Assembly (NCBI GenBank): GCA_947384775.1
Contig: CANDIF010000004.1
Coordinates: 51,002 to 115,001, forward strand
Direction: 5' to 3'
DNA length: 64,000 bases
Source: an uncultured Clostridium sp.
GTDB lineage: Bacteria > Bacillota > Clostridia > TANB77 > CAG-508
The notes under the pieces were generated by a model. It searched no databases. It worked only from the letters and a program-made list of their open reading frames with translations, and was not told where the DNA came from. Positions 29,807 to 39,586 of the stretch are shown piece after piece. Position numbers and translations under genes: made by a program. Within the stretch, counting starts at the first letter, position 1; each line of letters begins with the position of its first letter.

Positions 29807-29905
29807 GTTAACAGCATATAAAATTATCAAAAGTTAACTTGCTATCAAAATAAACAATAAAGTATTTACAAAGTTAACTATACACAATATAATACAAATG
29901 TTAAC
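29807..29905. promoter_or_regulatory. divergent control region with four GTTAAC boxes
   Basis: GTTAAC occurs at 29807, 29833, 29873 and 29900, as two pairs spaced 26 and 27 nt. The plus-strand promoter TTTACA (29865-29870) / TATAAT (29888-29893), spacing 17, is straddled by the second pair. GATAAT on the minus strand (29828-29823) lies inside the first pair. One regulator could repress both directions. Confidence 0.75.
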
Positions 29906-29946
29906 AAAAGTCAATGCAAATTTGCTAAAAATCTGGAGGTGATACA

Positions 29947-30144
29947 ATGGAATTACAAAAAGTTCAAAGAACAACACTAACAATGAAAGAAGTAGCAGAG
30001 TATTTAGGTATATCTTATTGGTTAGTTAATCAATTAGTAAGAAGAAAACAAATACCATGCTCAAAAGTTGGTGGAAAATATTTATTTAGAGTACAAGCAC
30101 TAGATGAATATTTAGAAAATATGGAACAACAATCTATTAGTTAG
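29947..30144 (+). CDS. excisionase/MerR-type HTH protein
   Basis: A 65-residue DNA-binding protein with the helix-turn-helix of excisionases: TLTMKEVAEYLGISYWLVNQLVRRKQIPCSKVGGKYLFRVQALDEYLE. It likely directs excision and may act as a regulator of the GTTAAC promoters. AGGAGGT lies 8 nt before the ATG. First gene of the rightward replication operon. Confidence 0.85.
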   Translation: MELQKVQRTTLTMKEVAEYLGISYWLVNQLVRRKQIPCSKVGGKYLFRVQALDEYLENMEQQSIS

Positions 30145-30172
30145 ATTGTAAGGAAAGCGGGGAAAGGAGGAT

Positions 30173-30679
30173 ATGTATAATTTACAATGGTTAAAACTAG
30201 AAATTAAAATATTTTCAAACAGAAAAATGCAAATACTACTAAAAGAACAAGATGGAGATACATATTTTAGAGTATGGATTCAGTTAATAACTATTGCTAT
30301 GGAATGTAATAGTGATGGAAAGTTAGTAATAGGAAAAAATACACCAATGACAATAGAAAATTTTTCAAAGATTATGGGAAAGTCTAAGAAAAAAGTGGAG
30401 AAAATTATTAAAAAATTTCAAGAATTAAATATGCTAATTGTAGAAGAAGGAGCATACAAAATTAAAAATTGGAGTAAATACCAAAGTGTTGAAACGACTG
30501 AAAAATATCAAGAACAAAATAGAATAAGACAACAAAGATATCGTGAAAAATTGAAAAGTGAAAAAGAAAAAAGTAACGTTACAATAACGGAAAATAACGA
30601 GGTAGAAGATAATACACAAGAAAAAGATACAAGAAAGGAGAATGAAAATAACAATGGATTTAGAGAATACAAAATATGA
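30173..30679 (+). CDS. phage replisome organiser N-terminal-domain protein
   Basis: A 168-residue protein whose first 115 residues, LQWLKLEIKIFSNRKMQILLKEQDGDTYFRVWIQLITIA with MGKSKKKVEKIIKKFQELNMLIVEEGAYKIKNWSKYQ, match the winged-helix N-terminal domain of phage replisome organisers (DnaD-like). The rest is charged and low-complexity. It would bind the element origin and recruit the loader encoded next, whose frame overlaps its 3-prime end by 38 bp. Confidence 0.8.
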   Translation: MYNLQWLKLEIKIFSNRKMQILLKEQDGDTYFRVWIQLITIAMECNSDGKLVIGKNTPMTIENFSKIMGKSKKKVEKIIKKFQELNMLIVEEGAYKIKNWSKYQSVETTEKYQEQNRIRQQRYREKLKSEKEKSNVTITENNEVEDNTQEKDTRKENENNNGFREYKI

Positions 30680-31502
30680 AAATTGTCAAAGGAATTTCCA
30701 CAATAAATGTAAATTTTGTGGAAAAGAGTTGAAGCCAATAGGATTAGAATACTTATATACTAATGTATCTTCAGAATTAATTGAATATGAAAGATGTACT
30801 TGTAAAGAATCCAAAAACTATTGGAAAGATGTAGACTTTAGAATTCAAGAGCAGAAAAAGAAAGAACATTACAGAGAAATGATTGATCAATTTTATTCTC
30901 AAAATTATATTGGTAAAAGGCTAAAAGATTATAATTTTAATAATTTTAAAGTAACAGATGTTAATAAAAGAGAAGAAGCAATTGCAAAAGATTATACAAA
31001 GAAATGCATTGAAAACAAACAAGAAAATGGACTTATTATTACTGGGAATTCTGGAGTAGGAAAAACACATTTAGCAGCATCAATTTTAAATGAATTAATA
31101 GAAGAAGATAAACTAGTTTTAATGGGAAGATTAACATCATTATTAGATATGATAAAGGAAACTTTTAAAGATAATTCAAAGTCAGAAAATGAGTTAATAG
31201 AATTATTTTCTAATATAGATATGGTTGTAATAGATGATCTAGGAACAGAAAAAATAAGCAGTTGGGCATTAGACAAGCTATATACAATTATAGAAAATAG
31301 AAATGAGAATAAGTTACCAATTATTATAACAACTAAATTTGATAAAGAAGGCTTACTACATAGATTTAAGCAAAGCAATGACAAAGAATTATCGGAAGCA
31401 ATTATTCAAAAATTATATCAAATGTGTTATGGAATTGAACTAAAAAGGTATGATGAAATTCAAAAAGAAAAAGCTAGCAAAAGCGACAAAACTAAATGCT
31501 AA
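30642..31502 (+). CDS. DnaC-like helicase loader ATPase
   Basis: A 286-residue AAA+ protein. An N-terminal zinc motif (CKFCGKELKPIG ... YERCTCKE) precedes the ATPase core: LIITGNSGVGKTHLAASIL (Walker A), NIDMVVIDDLGTEKISSW (Walker B), IIITTKFDKEGL (sensor 1). Loaders of this type place the replicative helicase at phage or element origins. It follows and overlaps the replisome organiser gene. It is followed by a strong terminator and a hairpin-rich region. Confidence 0.85.
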   Translation: MKITMDLENTKYENCQRNFHNKCKFCGKELKPIGLEYLYTNVSSELIEYERCTCKESKNYWKDVDFRIQEQKKKEHYREMIDQFYSQNYIGKRLKDYNFNNFKVTDVNKREEAIAKDYTKKCIENKQENGLIITGNSGVGKTHLAASILNELIEEDKLVLMGRLTSLLDMIKETFKDNSKSENELIELFSNIDMVVIDDLGTEKISSWALDKLYTIIENRNENKLPIIITTKFDKEGLLHRFKQSNDKELSEAIIQKLYQMCYGIELKRYDEIQKEKASKSDKTKC

Positions 31503-31554
31503 CTTAATCCAAAATCTAAATTTATTATAGTATATTTTGCTATAAAAGTAAAGC

Positions 31555-31595
31555 AAAAAAGTTCAAATTTTTAGTTTAGAAATTTGAACTTTTTT
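31555..31595 (+). terminator. terminator of the replication operon
   Basis: AAAGTTCAAATTT pairs with AAATTTGAACTTT, followed by a T-run. Confidence 0.85.
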
Positions 31596-31639
31596 AAAAA
31601 TATTTTAATAAAAATTAAGAAAAATTTTATTTAAAAAAG

Positions 31640-31810
31640 TCCCTCGGAGAGATAAAAGGGTATTAGGGCATTTTGCCCTAAACAGCAAAAAGGGTGTCAA
31701 AACACCAAGCTGGCGAACATTAGGTAATAAAAAATATTACCTAAATTCGAGCAAAATAAATTTTGCTAAATCTTAATGCTTCGTAAACTAGCTATTTAAG
31801 ATATTTGCAC
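31640..31810. other. hairpin array, candidate origin or structured RNA
   Basis: Five stems follow in a row: TTAGGGC/GCCCTAA (31664), GGTGT/ACACC (31694), TTAGGTAATA/TATTACCTAA (31721), AGCAAAAT/ATTTTGCT (31751) and ATCTTAA/TTAAGAT (31771/31797). This is the only long gene-free stretch beside the replication genes. Confidence 0.55.
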
Positions 31811-31830
31811 AGAAAGGAAATGATAAAAAA

Positions 31831-32454
31831 ATGAAAGTAGATTCAGAGCAATTTTTTGATAGTATTTTTTTATCATACAATAAAATTTTAGAGAGATTAC
31901 ATATATTGGGGATAACAACTAAAAATGGTAAAGAAATATCAGAATTAGATTTAAGAAGAGCTGTAGATATAATGATAAAAAAACATCCAACATGTAGATG
32001 GAGAAGTGAAAAAATCAAAAGTAGAAAATATTTTGTTCTAGTAGAGGGATATTACTGGCTAACTCAAGTTTATTTTCAAAAAGAAAAACCTTTAATAGAT
32101 GCTGATATAGATTTTTTTAAATTAAGGATTAAACAATATGAAGAATTGCTAAAAATAGAACATAATGAAAATTGGTGGAATGAAGATATGGATATAAAAC
32201 AACTATGTGAGTATTTTAATAGACAAGATATTACTGTTAGAAAAGCAATTAAAAAAATGTGCGATAGTTGGTTAGGAGAATATAAATTTTTAGTTAATAA
32301 TAAAGTTGTAATTTCTAAAGAAGGAGTAGAGTGGATTTGCAAAAATGTATTTAAACATAAGTATTTAGAATTACTAGAAAAGTATAAGATGGAGTTAACA
32401 GAGTTGTATATTAAAGCAGGTTATCCTTATGATAATTTCTTTTGGAAAAATTAA
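31831..32454 (+). CDS. hypothetical protein of the element
   Basis: A 207-residue soluble protein, rich in Lys, Glu, Trp and Tyr. It starts MKVDSEQFFDSIFLSYNKILERL. Residues about 120-180 (DIKQLCEYFNRQDITVRKAIKKMCDSW) look like a helix-turn-helix, so DNA binding is possible. AAAGGA precedes the start. Family not recognised. It sits between the hairpin array and the restriction-modification operon. Confidence 0.55.
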   Translation: MKVDSEQFFDSIFLSYNKILERLHILGITTKNGKEISELDLRRAVDIMIKKHPTCRWRSEKIKSRKYFVLVEGYYWLTQVYFQKEKPLIDADIDFFKLRIKQYEELLKIEHNENWWNEDMDIKQLCEYFNRQDITVRKAIKKMCDSWLGEYKFLVNNKVVISKEGVEWICKNVFKHKYLELLEKYKMELTELYIKAGYPYDNFFWKN

Positions 32455-32557
32455 ATTAAGTTGATGAATACAAATATAGGTCAAACTATTGAGAAAAATG
32501 TCATTTTATGATATAAAATATAATAGAATTTTTATATGCAGGTATGGGGGAAAGAGA

Positions 32558-34174
32558 ATGAGTACAAACTTATCTAAAATAAAAAGAGATAAAATGTTAG
32601 AAACAATAAGTAGCATAAAAGAAAATATAGAAGATGATGAAACATTAAAAAATTTGTCTTTGATTGAATATGAATTAACTAAAAAGAAATATGGTCTTGT
32701 ATGGGAAGAGCATGAAGAGAGAGTTGATGAGGAATTAAAAACTAAAATACCTACTTTTGGAGAAGTTAAAGAAAAAGATATTATATCGAACGAAAATGAT
32801 AAGTTTAATTTTCTTCTTGAAGGAGATAATTTACATAGTTTGTATTTGTTAGAGAAAACTCATAAAGAAAAAATTGATTTTATATATATTGATCCTCCAT
32901 ATAATACTGGCAACAAGGATTTCGTTTATGATGATTGTATGATTGATAGAGAAGATGGTTTTAGTCATTCTAAATGGTTATCTTTTATGGAAAAAAGGTT
33001 AAATATAGCTAAAAAATTATTAAAAGAAAACGGCGTAATTTTTATTAGTATTGATGATTATGAACAAGCACCACTAAAAATGTTATGTGATGATATTTTC
33101 GGGGAAGATAATTTTATTGCAAATATAGTTTGGAAAAGAAAAAGGGGGAGAGACAACTCAGCAAGATGGTTTTCAAAAGCACACGAATATTGCTTGCTTT
33201 ATTCTAAAAATAAAAATTTATTTGATGTAAATAAAGTGGCTGTTTCAGAAGATAGCGATACAAGAAAAGCATATAAAAATCCAGATAATGATCCTAGAGG
33301 AGATTATAGAAAATTAGGTTGTTGGGCTAGAGGAACACAAGGTGGAGTTAAATATGATTTTACAATGAATGATGGATATTACTTCAATGAAAGACTTTGG
33401 CTAATGAGTAAGGAAAATTTAAAAAAGCTAGATGATGAAAACAAACTGGTAAGAGTTGGAGATAAATTATATAGAAAATTTTTTATTACAGAACACAAAG
33501 GGCAAGTACCTGAAACAATTTGGGACGATGTGTCAAACTCAGCGAATGCCTCTGATATGATAAAGAAAATGTTTAATGGAAATATTATTTTTGATACAGC
33601 AAAGCCTGTTGAATACATTAAGAGAATGATTCAAATAGGATGTCAAAAAGATGCAACAATATTAGATTTTTTTGCTGGATCAGGAACAACGGGACAAGCT
33701 GTGATTGAATTAAATAATGAAGATAAAGGAAATAGAAAATTTATTCTTTGTACTAATAATGAGAATAATATTTGTGAGGAAATTACTTACGAAAGGTTAA
33801 AAAAAGTAATAAATGGATATGAAAATTACAAAGGTATTCCTTGCAATATTAAATACTATAAAACAGCATATGTGCCAAGATTAAATACAGACGAAGAAAA
33901 TGTACAAGATAATTTATTAGTTAATATAAAGAATTTAATACAACTTGAAAATGGTATAAGTATTGATGATAAGAGAATAAAAGTAATATTGAGCGAAAAT
34001 GAAATTGATAAATTCAGTGAAAATACGGAACAAATTAAAGAGTGTGAAAAACTATATATTTCATCAGATATATTGCTTACTGCAAAACAAGTGAAAATTT
34101 TTAAAGATAATAATATTGAGGTATTTATTATTCCTGAATATTACTTTGATAAAGAAATTAAGGGGGTGCAATAA
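32558..34174 (+). CDS. type III restriction-modification methyltransferase (Mod)
   Basis: An N6-adenine methyltransferase and specificity subunit of 538 residues. Seen: FIYIDPPYNTGNKDFVYDD (DPPY catalytic motif IV), SFMEKRLNIAKKLLKENGVIFISIDDYE, and ATILDFFAGSGTTGQAVIELN (SAM-binding motif I at the C-terminal side, beta-class order). The target recognition region lies between. ATG at 32558 is preferred over the upstream one because GGGGGAAAG lies before it. It is 6 bp upstream of the Res gene. CGG triplets only out of frame. Confidence 0.92.
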   Translation: MSTNLSKIKRDKMLETISSIKENIEDDETLKNLSLIEYELTKKKYGLVWEEHEERVDEELKTKIPTFGEVKEKDIISNENDKFNFLLEGDNLHSLYLLEKTHKEKIDFIYIDPPYNTGNKDFVYDDCMIDREDGFSHSKWLSFMEKRLNIAKKLLKENGVIFISIDDYEQAPLKMLCDDIFGEDNFIANIVWKRKRGRDNSARWFSKAHEYCLLYSKNKNLFDVNKVAVSEDSDTRKAYKNPDNDPRGDYRKLGCWARGTQGGVKYDFTMNDGYYFNERLWLMSKENLKKLDDENKLVRVGDKLYRKFFITEHKGQVPETIWDDVSNSANASDMIKKMFNGNIIFDTAKPVEYIKRMIQIGCQKDATILDFFAGSGTTGQAVIELNNEDKGNRKFILCTNNENNICEEITYERLKKVINGYENYKGIPCNIKYYKTAYVPRLNTDEENVQDNLLVNIKNLIQLENGISIDDKRIKVILSENEIDKFSENTEQIKECEKLYISSDILLTAKQVKIFKDNNIEVFIIPEYYFDKEIKGVQ

Positions 34175-34180
34175 CGAACT

Positions 34181-36380
34181 ATGCAAGGTATAGAATTGAA
34201 AGAATTTCAAATTAATTGTGTCAATAAATTATTAGATGCAACAACAGTTGGAAGCAAAAAGGAAGTTTTAGTACAAGCACCTACTGGAAGTGGAAAAACA
34301 ATTATATTATTGGATTACATAGAAGAATATATTGAAGAAAATAAAAATACTATATTTGTTTGGTTAACACCACGGAAAAGGAGACTTGGAAGAGCAAAGT
34401 AGAGATAAAATGACTAAATATCTTCCGAGTTTAACTTCAAAAAATATATCCGCTGTCTTATTAAGTGGATTTGAAGCAGGAGATACTGCATTTATAAATT
34501 GGGAAACTATTACTAAAAAAGGAAATACTGCATTAAAGGAAGCAGAAAGAAAAAATCTTTTTGAAAGAATTGATGAGGCATATAACAGAGGATATAATTT
34601 TATTGTAATTGTTGATGAAGAACATTTAAACAAGACAGTAAAAGCAGAGGCAATAATTGATTATCTAAAACCTAATTATATAGTTAGAGTTTCTGCTACA
34701 ACTAAGAAAAACAAAGAAGCAGAATTTATACAAATTGATGAATTAGATGTAATTAATGAAGGACTTATAACTAGAGCATTATACATAAATGAAAATGTTG
34801 GAAACGATACAAAATTAGAAAATGAACATGAATATTTATTAGACTTAGCTTTAGAAAAACAAAAAGAAATTAGAAAAGAGTATAAAAATAATAGTATTAG
34901 TGTAAATCCTTTGATTATAATACAAGTCCCAAGTAAATCAGATGAATTAATTGAACAAATTGAAATATTATTAGACAATAAAGGATATTCATATAAAAAT
35001 AAAACAATTGCAATATGGTTAGCAGATAGAAAAGAAAATATCGAAAATATATCTGAAAATGATGCCGAACCAATAATTCTAATAATGAAACAAGCTATCT
35101 CAACAGGTTGGGATTGTCCAAGAGCAAAAATACTTGTTAAATTAAGAGATAATATGAGTGAAGATTTTGAAACTCAAACTATTGGTAGAATTAGAAGAAT
35201 GCCACAAGCTCATCATTATGATAATGTTTTATTGGATAATTGCTATTTATATACTTTTGATGAAAAATATGAAGAAACAATAAAGCAAGAACTGGGAAAT
35301 AATGCACAAGATGTAAAAATTGTATTTTTAAAAGATGAATATAAAAAATTTACTTTAATAAAACAAGTTAAAAATAATGATTTTGATGGATTTGATGATA
35401 GAGAAACATTTAGAATAATACAAAATTATTTTATAAAAAAATACAATTTGACTTCAAATAAAACAAATAACAGAACTATTTTAGAGGCTGAAGGATATAT
35501 ATTTGGGGATACAATAGAAAACACTATAGTCCAAGACAAAATAATAAAAATAGATTCTGATGAAATATCTAATGCAAATACCATAAAAGTTAAATCTACA
35601 GTAAATACAAGTAAAAATGGTATTGATTTAAGACATTCAATAGGTGTTATTAGCTCTAAAATAGGTATGAAATACGATAAAACAAGAGTTGTACTTGAAA
35701 GAATGTTTTTGAAGAGAAAATTGTTTACGAAGAAGTTTATAAATTTATCTTTGGTTGAGTTTTATGCTTTCGTAATAAATAATGAAGATAAATTAAAATA
35801 TGACTTCTTAGAGGCAGTATCACAAGAGTCAAGACAGGTTGCTCTTAAAGCAGAATCAATCAAGGAAGTTCCTTTTAAAATTCCTGAAATGGATATCATA
35901 AAATATGATCCTAATATGAAGGATACAATTATTTATGAAAAAAATGTATATAAAGATTATCCTAATAGTACAAAAAAATCTCGTAGTGAGAGAATGTTTG
36001 AAAAGTACTGTAATGACTCTGATAAAGTAAAGTGGTTTTACAAAAATGGAGAACATTCAATGGATTATTTCTCTATAATATATGTTGATGCAGTAGGTAA
36101 AAAGTGGGCATTTTATCCTGACTATATTTTACAAGATTATGGAGGAAATACCTGGATTATAGAAACAAAAGGTGGAGAAAATGCTGAAGGAGAATCAAAG
36201 AATATTGATATTAAAGTAGAAAATAAATTCGCAGTTTTAAAAAGTTATGCTAAAAAGTATAATTTGAAATGGGGATTTGTAAGGGATTATGATAAAAATG
36301 ACTCATTATATTTTTGCAATACAGAATATACAGAAGATATGAATAATGAAAATTGGGTTAATCTAGAAAAGATATTATAG
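34181..36380 (+). CDS. type III restriction subunit (Res) with one +1 shift at CGG
   Basis: An ATP-dependent helicase-endonuclease that cuts unmodified DNA together with Mod. Joining at CGG 34373 gives 732 residues. Order: VQAPTGSGKT (33-40, Walker A), FVWLTPGKGDLEEQSRDKM (restored by the shift, motif Ia region), VDEEH (145-149, motif II), ISTGWDCPRAKILVKLR and QTIGRIRRMPQ (motifs V and VI), and a C-terminal nuclease YPDYILQDYGGNTWIIETKGG (Asp647, Glu661, Lys663). Unshifted translation ends at codon 74. The gene belongs to the mobile element and yet uses the same signal as chromosomal genes. Confidence 0.88.
34373..34375 (+). other. CGG +1 frameshift site 8 (Res subunit)
   Basis: The frame reads TTA ACA CCA CGG AAA AGG. 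Skipping C gives CCA GGA AAA GGA GAC TTG, that is PGKGDL, the expected sequence of Res subunits. Confidence 0.9.
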
Positions 36381-36394
36381 GAGTAAATTTTTAT

Positions 36395-36667
36395 ATGAAA
36401 ATTAAATGTTTGACTTGTGGAGATATAATTGAATCAAAAAGTGTGCATAATTTAGTATCTTGTAAATGTGAAAGCTGCCACATTGATGGTGGTAATGAAT
36501 ATTTACATTTTGGAGGAACGGATTTTAGTAAAATTTTAATTATTTTCGATGACAGTACAGAAGTATTAGCAAGAGATGAAGAAAATTATAAAAGAAAATA
36601 TGAGGAGTGGGAAAATAATAAATATAGAAATTTTAGTAAAATTCCATTAAATGAAAAGATAGAATAG
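36395..36667 (+). CDS. small zinc-ribbon protein after the R-M operon
   Basis: A 90-residue protein with paired cysteines KCLTCGDIIESKSVHNLVSCKCESCHIDGG, likely a zinc ribbon, then a charged tail. It starts 14 bp after the Res gene with an AGGAGTAA site, so it is in the same transcript. Function unknown; a partner of the R-M system is possible but not shown. Confidence 0.6.
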   Translation: MKIKCLTCGDIIESKSVHNLVSCKCESCHIDGGNEYLHFGGTDFSKILIIFDDSTEVLARDEENYKRKYEEWENNKYRNFSKIPLNEKIE

Positions 36668-36759
36668 AAGGCTAATTATAAACTTAAAGTGCAATTTTAA
36701 CATTTTTAAAGTGTAAAAATTTCACTTTAAAATAACAAACAATTATAATAAAATTTAAA

Positions 36760-36808
36760 AATATCAATAAATTTGAGAAAATATCTCAAAAATATTGATA
36801 TTTTTTTA
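36760..36808 (+). terminator. terminator after the R-M operon
   Basis: AATATCAATAAATTTGAGA pairs, with one mismatch, with TCTCAAAAATATTGATATT, followed by a T-run. Confidence 0.8.
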
Positions 36809-36848
36809 ATTTTAGCATATAATATATAAAGTGAAGGAGGATTTTAAT

Positions 36849-38060
36849 ATGTTAATAAGATTTAGTTTTAAAAATTTCAAATCTTTCAAAAATGAAAATT
36901 GTTTAGATATGGAAGCAACATCATTAAAAGAACATGAATATAATGTAGCTAAATTAGATAGTGGTGAATATTTAAAAGTATCTGCAATTTATGGTGCCAA
37001 TGCTAGTGGAAAAACTAATGTGTTACAAGCTTTTGATTATATGAAAAAAAGAATACTAGTAAGTGATGACTCTAAAAAGAATTCTCCAATAGATGAAGAA
37101 AATGTCTATAGTTTTATGATAAATAATGATCCAATTGCTTTAGAAGTAGAAATATTAGCAAAAAACAATAAAATATATAAATATGGTTTTGAACTAGTAA
37201 AAGATAATATAATTTCAGAATGGCTATATGAAAAAAGAGTTAATAAATTTTATTCTATATTTGAAAGAGAAAATAACAACATAAAAATGATGAAAGACAA
37301 TAAACTTTCTAAATTAGCTAATATTGATGAAAGGACTTTATTCTTAAACATATATAGCAAAATTGATAAGGATAATGAGGATTTCAATAATGTGTATGAT
37401 TGGTTTGTAAACAGCACATATTTAGATTTAGGTAATCCAGATTTTGAAGGAATCATTGATAAAAGAGTTTCATTAAAAATATTAACTGATGAAAATTATA
37501 AAAAGGAATTATTAAAATTTATAAAAACATTTGATGCTGGAATAGAAGATATAAATACTATACCAGATTCTGTAGAAGCAGTAAAAAACAATAATGGAAT
37601 TGTGAATATCAAAGTTACTCATAAAGGAGAAAATGGGGAAGAAAAGACATTTCCATTTTACTTGGAATCTAATGGCACTAGAAAAATGTTTTACTTATTT
37701 GATTTTTTTATAGATGTACTAAAAAACGGAATGGTATTATTTGTTGATGAATTAGATGTAAAATTACATCCATTATTAACAAGATATATTATTAACCTAT
37801 TTCATAATAGTGATACAAATAAAGGAAATGGTCAGTTAATATATTCAACACATGATACTGTAAATCTAAATAAAGATACTTTTAGAAGAGATGAAATTTG
37901 GTTTGCGGAAAAAGATAAAGATGGAATTTCTACAATATATTCTTTGGCTGATTATAAAATTAACGATGTAAAAGTTAGAAATGATGCAACTTACAATAAA
38001 GATTATTTATCTGGAAGATATGGTGCTATTCCAATATTAGAGAATTTTGTAAAATTCTAA
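36849..38060 (+). CDS. AAA family ATPase (AAA_21, OLD/RloA-like)
   Basis: A 403-residue ATPase with the SMC/OLD-type N-terminus IRFSFKNFKSFKNENCLDMEA, Walker A SAIYGANASGKTNVLQAF, ABC-like signature region FYLESNGTRKMFYLFDFF and Walker B MVLFVDELDVKLHPLL with H-loop YSTHD. Proteins of this type often pair with an RloB or TOPRIM nuclease; none follows here. ATG at 36849 has AGGAGG upstream. It may be an orphan defence ATPase. Confidence 0.8.
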   Translation: MLIRFSFKNFKSFKNENCLDMEATSLKEHEYNVAKLDSGEYLKVSAIYGANASGKTNVLQAFDYMKKRILVSDDSKKNSPIDEENVYSFMINNDPIALEVEILAKNNKIYKYGFELVKDNIISEWLYEKRVNKFYSIFERENNNIKMMKDNKLSKLANIDERTLFLNIYSKIDKDNEDFNNVYDWFVNSTYLDLGNPDFEGIIDKRVSLKILTDENYKKELLKFIKTFDAGIEDINTIPDSVEAVKNNNGIVNIKVTHKGENGEEKTFPFYLESNGTRKMFYLFDFFIDVLKNGMVLFVDELDVKLHPLLTRYIINLFHNSDTNKGNGQLIYSTHDTVNLNKDTFRRDEIWFAEKDKDGISTIYSLADYKINDVKVRNDATYNKDYLSGRYGAIPILENFVKF

Positions 38061-38144
38061 TAAAATGTTGACTTTTGTTCATAGCCATGGTAAAATTAAA
38101 TTGCCATCAAAAAGTGGCACATAAATATGAGGAGATGGCATATA

Positions 38145-38501
38145 ATGAATACAATAGGAGGTCAAATCCAAAGTCAGAATTTACTGAAAATTAAAAAAAT
38201 TGTAGATAATGATAATAATGGAGATAAATTTGTTATTGTCAGAACGAAGAAAAATGTAGAGTTTATGAGAGAGTATAGCCTAAATAATGATGATGTTAAA
38301 GATATCATTAGAGAACTCTCAGTAGATGATTGTTTTGCAGGTCCAGAAAAAGACAGAGATCCACAATATGAAGGGTGGATATTTAAATTTAGTCCTTTAT
38401 TTGAAGGAACTAAGCTGTATATTAAGATTAGAATAGAGAGTACAGAAAAGTCAGTTTGTTTGTCAGTACATGAATTTGGTAAATATGATGAGGTGAGTTA
38501 A
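38145..38501 (+). CDS. MqsR-like toxin
   Basis: A protein of about 118 residues, basic N-terminus, with the RelE/MqsR-like pattern: LLKIKKIVDN, ELSVDDCFAGPEKDRDPQYEGWIFKFSP and GTKLYIKIRIESTEKSVCLSVHEF. MqsR toxins cut mRNA. It overlaps closely with the next gene (1 bp gap), which carries a matching zinc-finger antitoxin. ATG at 38145 has GGAG 8 nt upstream. The toxin-first order is like mqsRA. Confidence 0.7.
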   Translation: MNTIGGQIQSQNLLKIKKIVDNDNNGDKFVIVRTKKNVEFMREYSLNNDDVKDIIRELSVDDCFAGPEKDRDPQYEGWIFKFSPLFEGTKLYIKIRIESTEKSVCLSVHEFGKYDEVS

Positions 38502-38502
38502 A

Positions 38503-39519
38503 ATGAGAGTATATTGTCCATATTGTAAAAAAGAAGTAGAGTATAAAGTTGAAAAAAGAGATTTAAAGGAATTTAGAGGAATAGAAATAAATACCTATGA
38601 AAATGTAGCTGTATGTAAAGAATGCCATCAAGATTTATATGTAAATGAAATTGAAGAAAAGAATAATGAAAGAATATATGAACTATATAGAGAAAAAGCA
38701 AATATAATTAAACCACAAGATATTATAGATTTAAGAGAAAAGTATGATATATCACAAAGAGAACTAACTGCTATTCTTGGATTTGGAAAAATGACTATTA
38801 ATAGATATGAAAGAGGCGGAGTACCAACAAAATCCCAAAGCGATTATATAAAATTATTAATAGATGATGATAATAAATTTATAGAAAAAGTAAAAGAAGC
38901 ATATAAAAATGGTAATATTAATGACAAAACTTATGAAAAGATAGTATCTGGAGAGTTAAATACTAATATTAGTAAAGAAGAAATTCAAAATAATATAAGA
39001 AGATATTTATGGTATGCATTAAATAGAAAGCCTGATATATATAATGGTTATAAATCATTAGACATAGAGAAAGTTGAAAATATTATTTCTTATATTGCTA
39101 GTAAAGTAAAAAATCTAACTATTACGAGTTTAAATAAATACTTGTGGTTTATAGATATATTATCTTTTAATAAAAGAAGTATAGCAATTACTGGTCTAAC
39201 ATATCAAAATCAAAAATTTGGACCTACTATAATAGATAAAAAATATGATGAAATATCATTACTGAATGCTAAATATATAAGAGAAGATATTGAAACTGAG
39301 AATGGTAATACAACAAGAATCATAAGTAATAATAATTATAATTTAGACAAAATAAGTGATAGTGAAAAAGAAATAATAGACACAATAATAAGATTACTAA
39401 AGAATAAAAAAGTGACAGATATATCTGAAATGTCACATAGAGAGGATGGATGGAAAAAAACTAAAAGATTTGAACAAATATCATTTGAATATGCTATGAA
39501 TTTAAATATAGTTAAATAA
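38503..39519 (+). CDS. MqsA/Panacea-type antitoxin: zinc finger, XRE HTH and SocA-like domain
   Basis: A 338-residue antitoxin. Residues 1-45 form a YgiT-type zinc finger (CPYCKKEVEY ... VAVCKECHQDLY), residues 70-115 an XRE helix-turn-helix (LREKYDISQRELTAILGFGKMTINRYERGGVP), and residues about 180-330 a Panacea/DUF4065 domain (LNKYLWFIDILSFNKRSIAITGLTYQNQKFGPTI). Panacea domains neutralise diverse toxins. It partners with the MqsR-like toxin just upstream and likely represses its own promoter. Confidence 0.8.
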   Translation: MRVYCPYCKKEVEYKVEKRDLKEFRGIEINTYENVAVCKECHQDLYVNEIEEKNNERIYELYREKANIIKPQDIIDLREKYDISQRELTAILGFGKMTINRYERGGVPTKSQSDYIKLLIDDDNKFIEKVKEAYKNGNINDKTYEKIVSGELNTNISKEEIQNNIRRYLWYALNRKPDIYNGYKSLDIEKVENIISYIASKVKNLTITSLNKYLWFIDILSFNKRSIAITGLTYQNQKFGPTIIDKKYDEISLLNAKYIREDIETENGNTTRIISNNNYNLDKISDSEKEIIDTIIRLLKNKKVTDISEMSHREDGWKKTKRFEQISFEYAMNLNIVK

Positions 39520-39586
39520 AAAGATAGAAGCAAAATATTTTAGTTTTTACTAGAGTATTTTGTTTTTTATTAGGAAGGAGGACAAG

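Noticed and set aside
34181..34402. Phase variation of the Res gene by slipped-strand repeats
   Set aside because: There is no repeat tract at the break, and the same signal appears in housekeeping genes.
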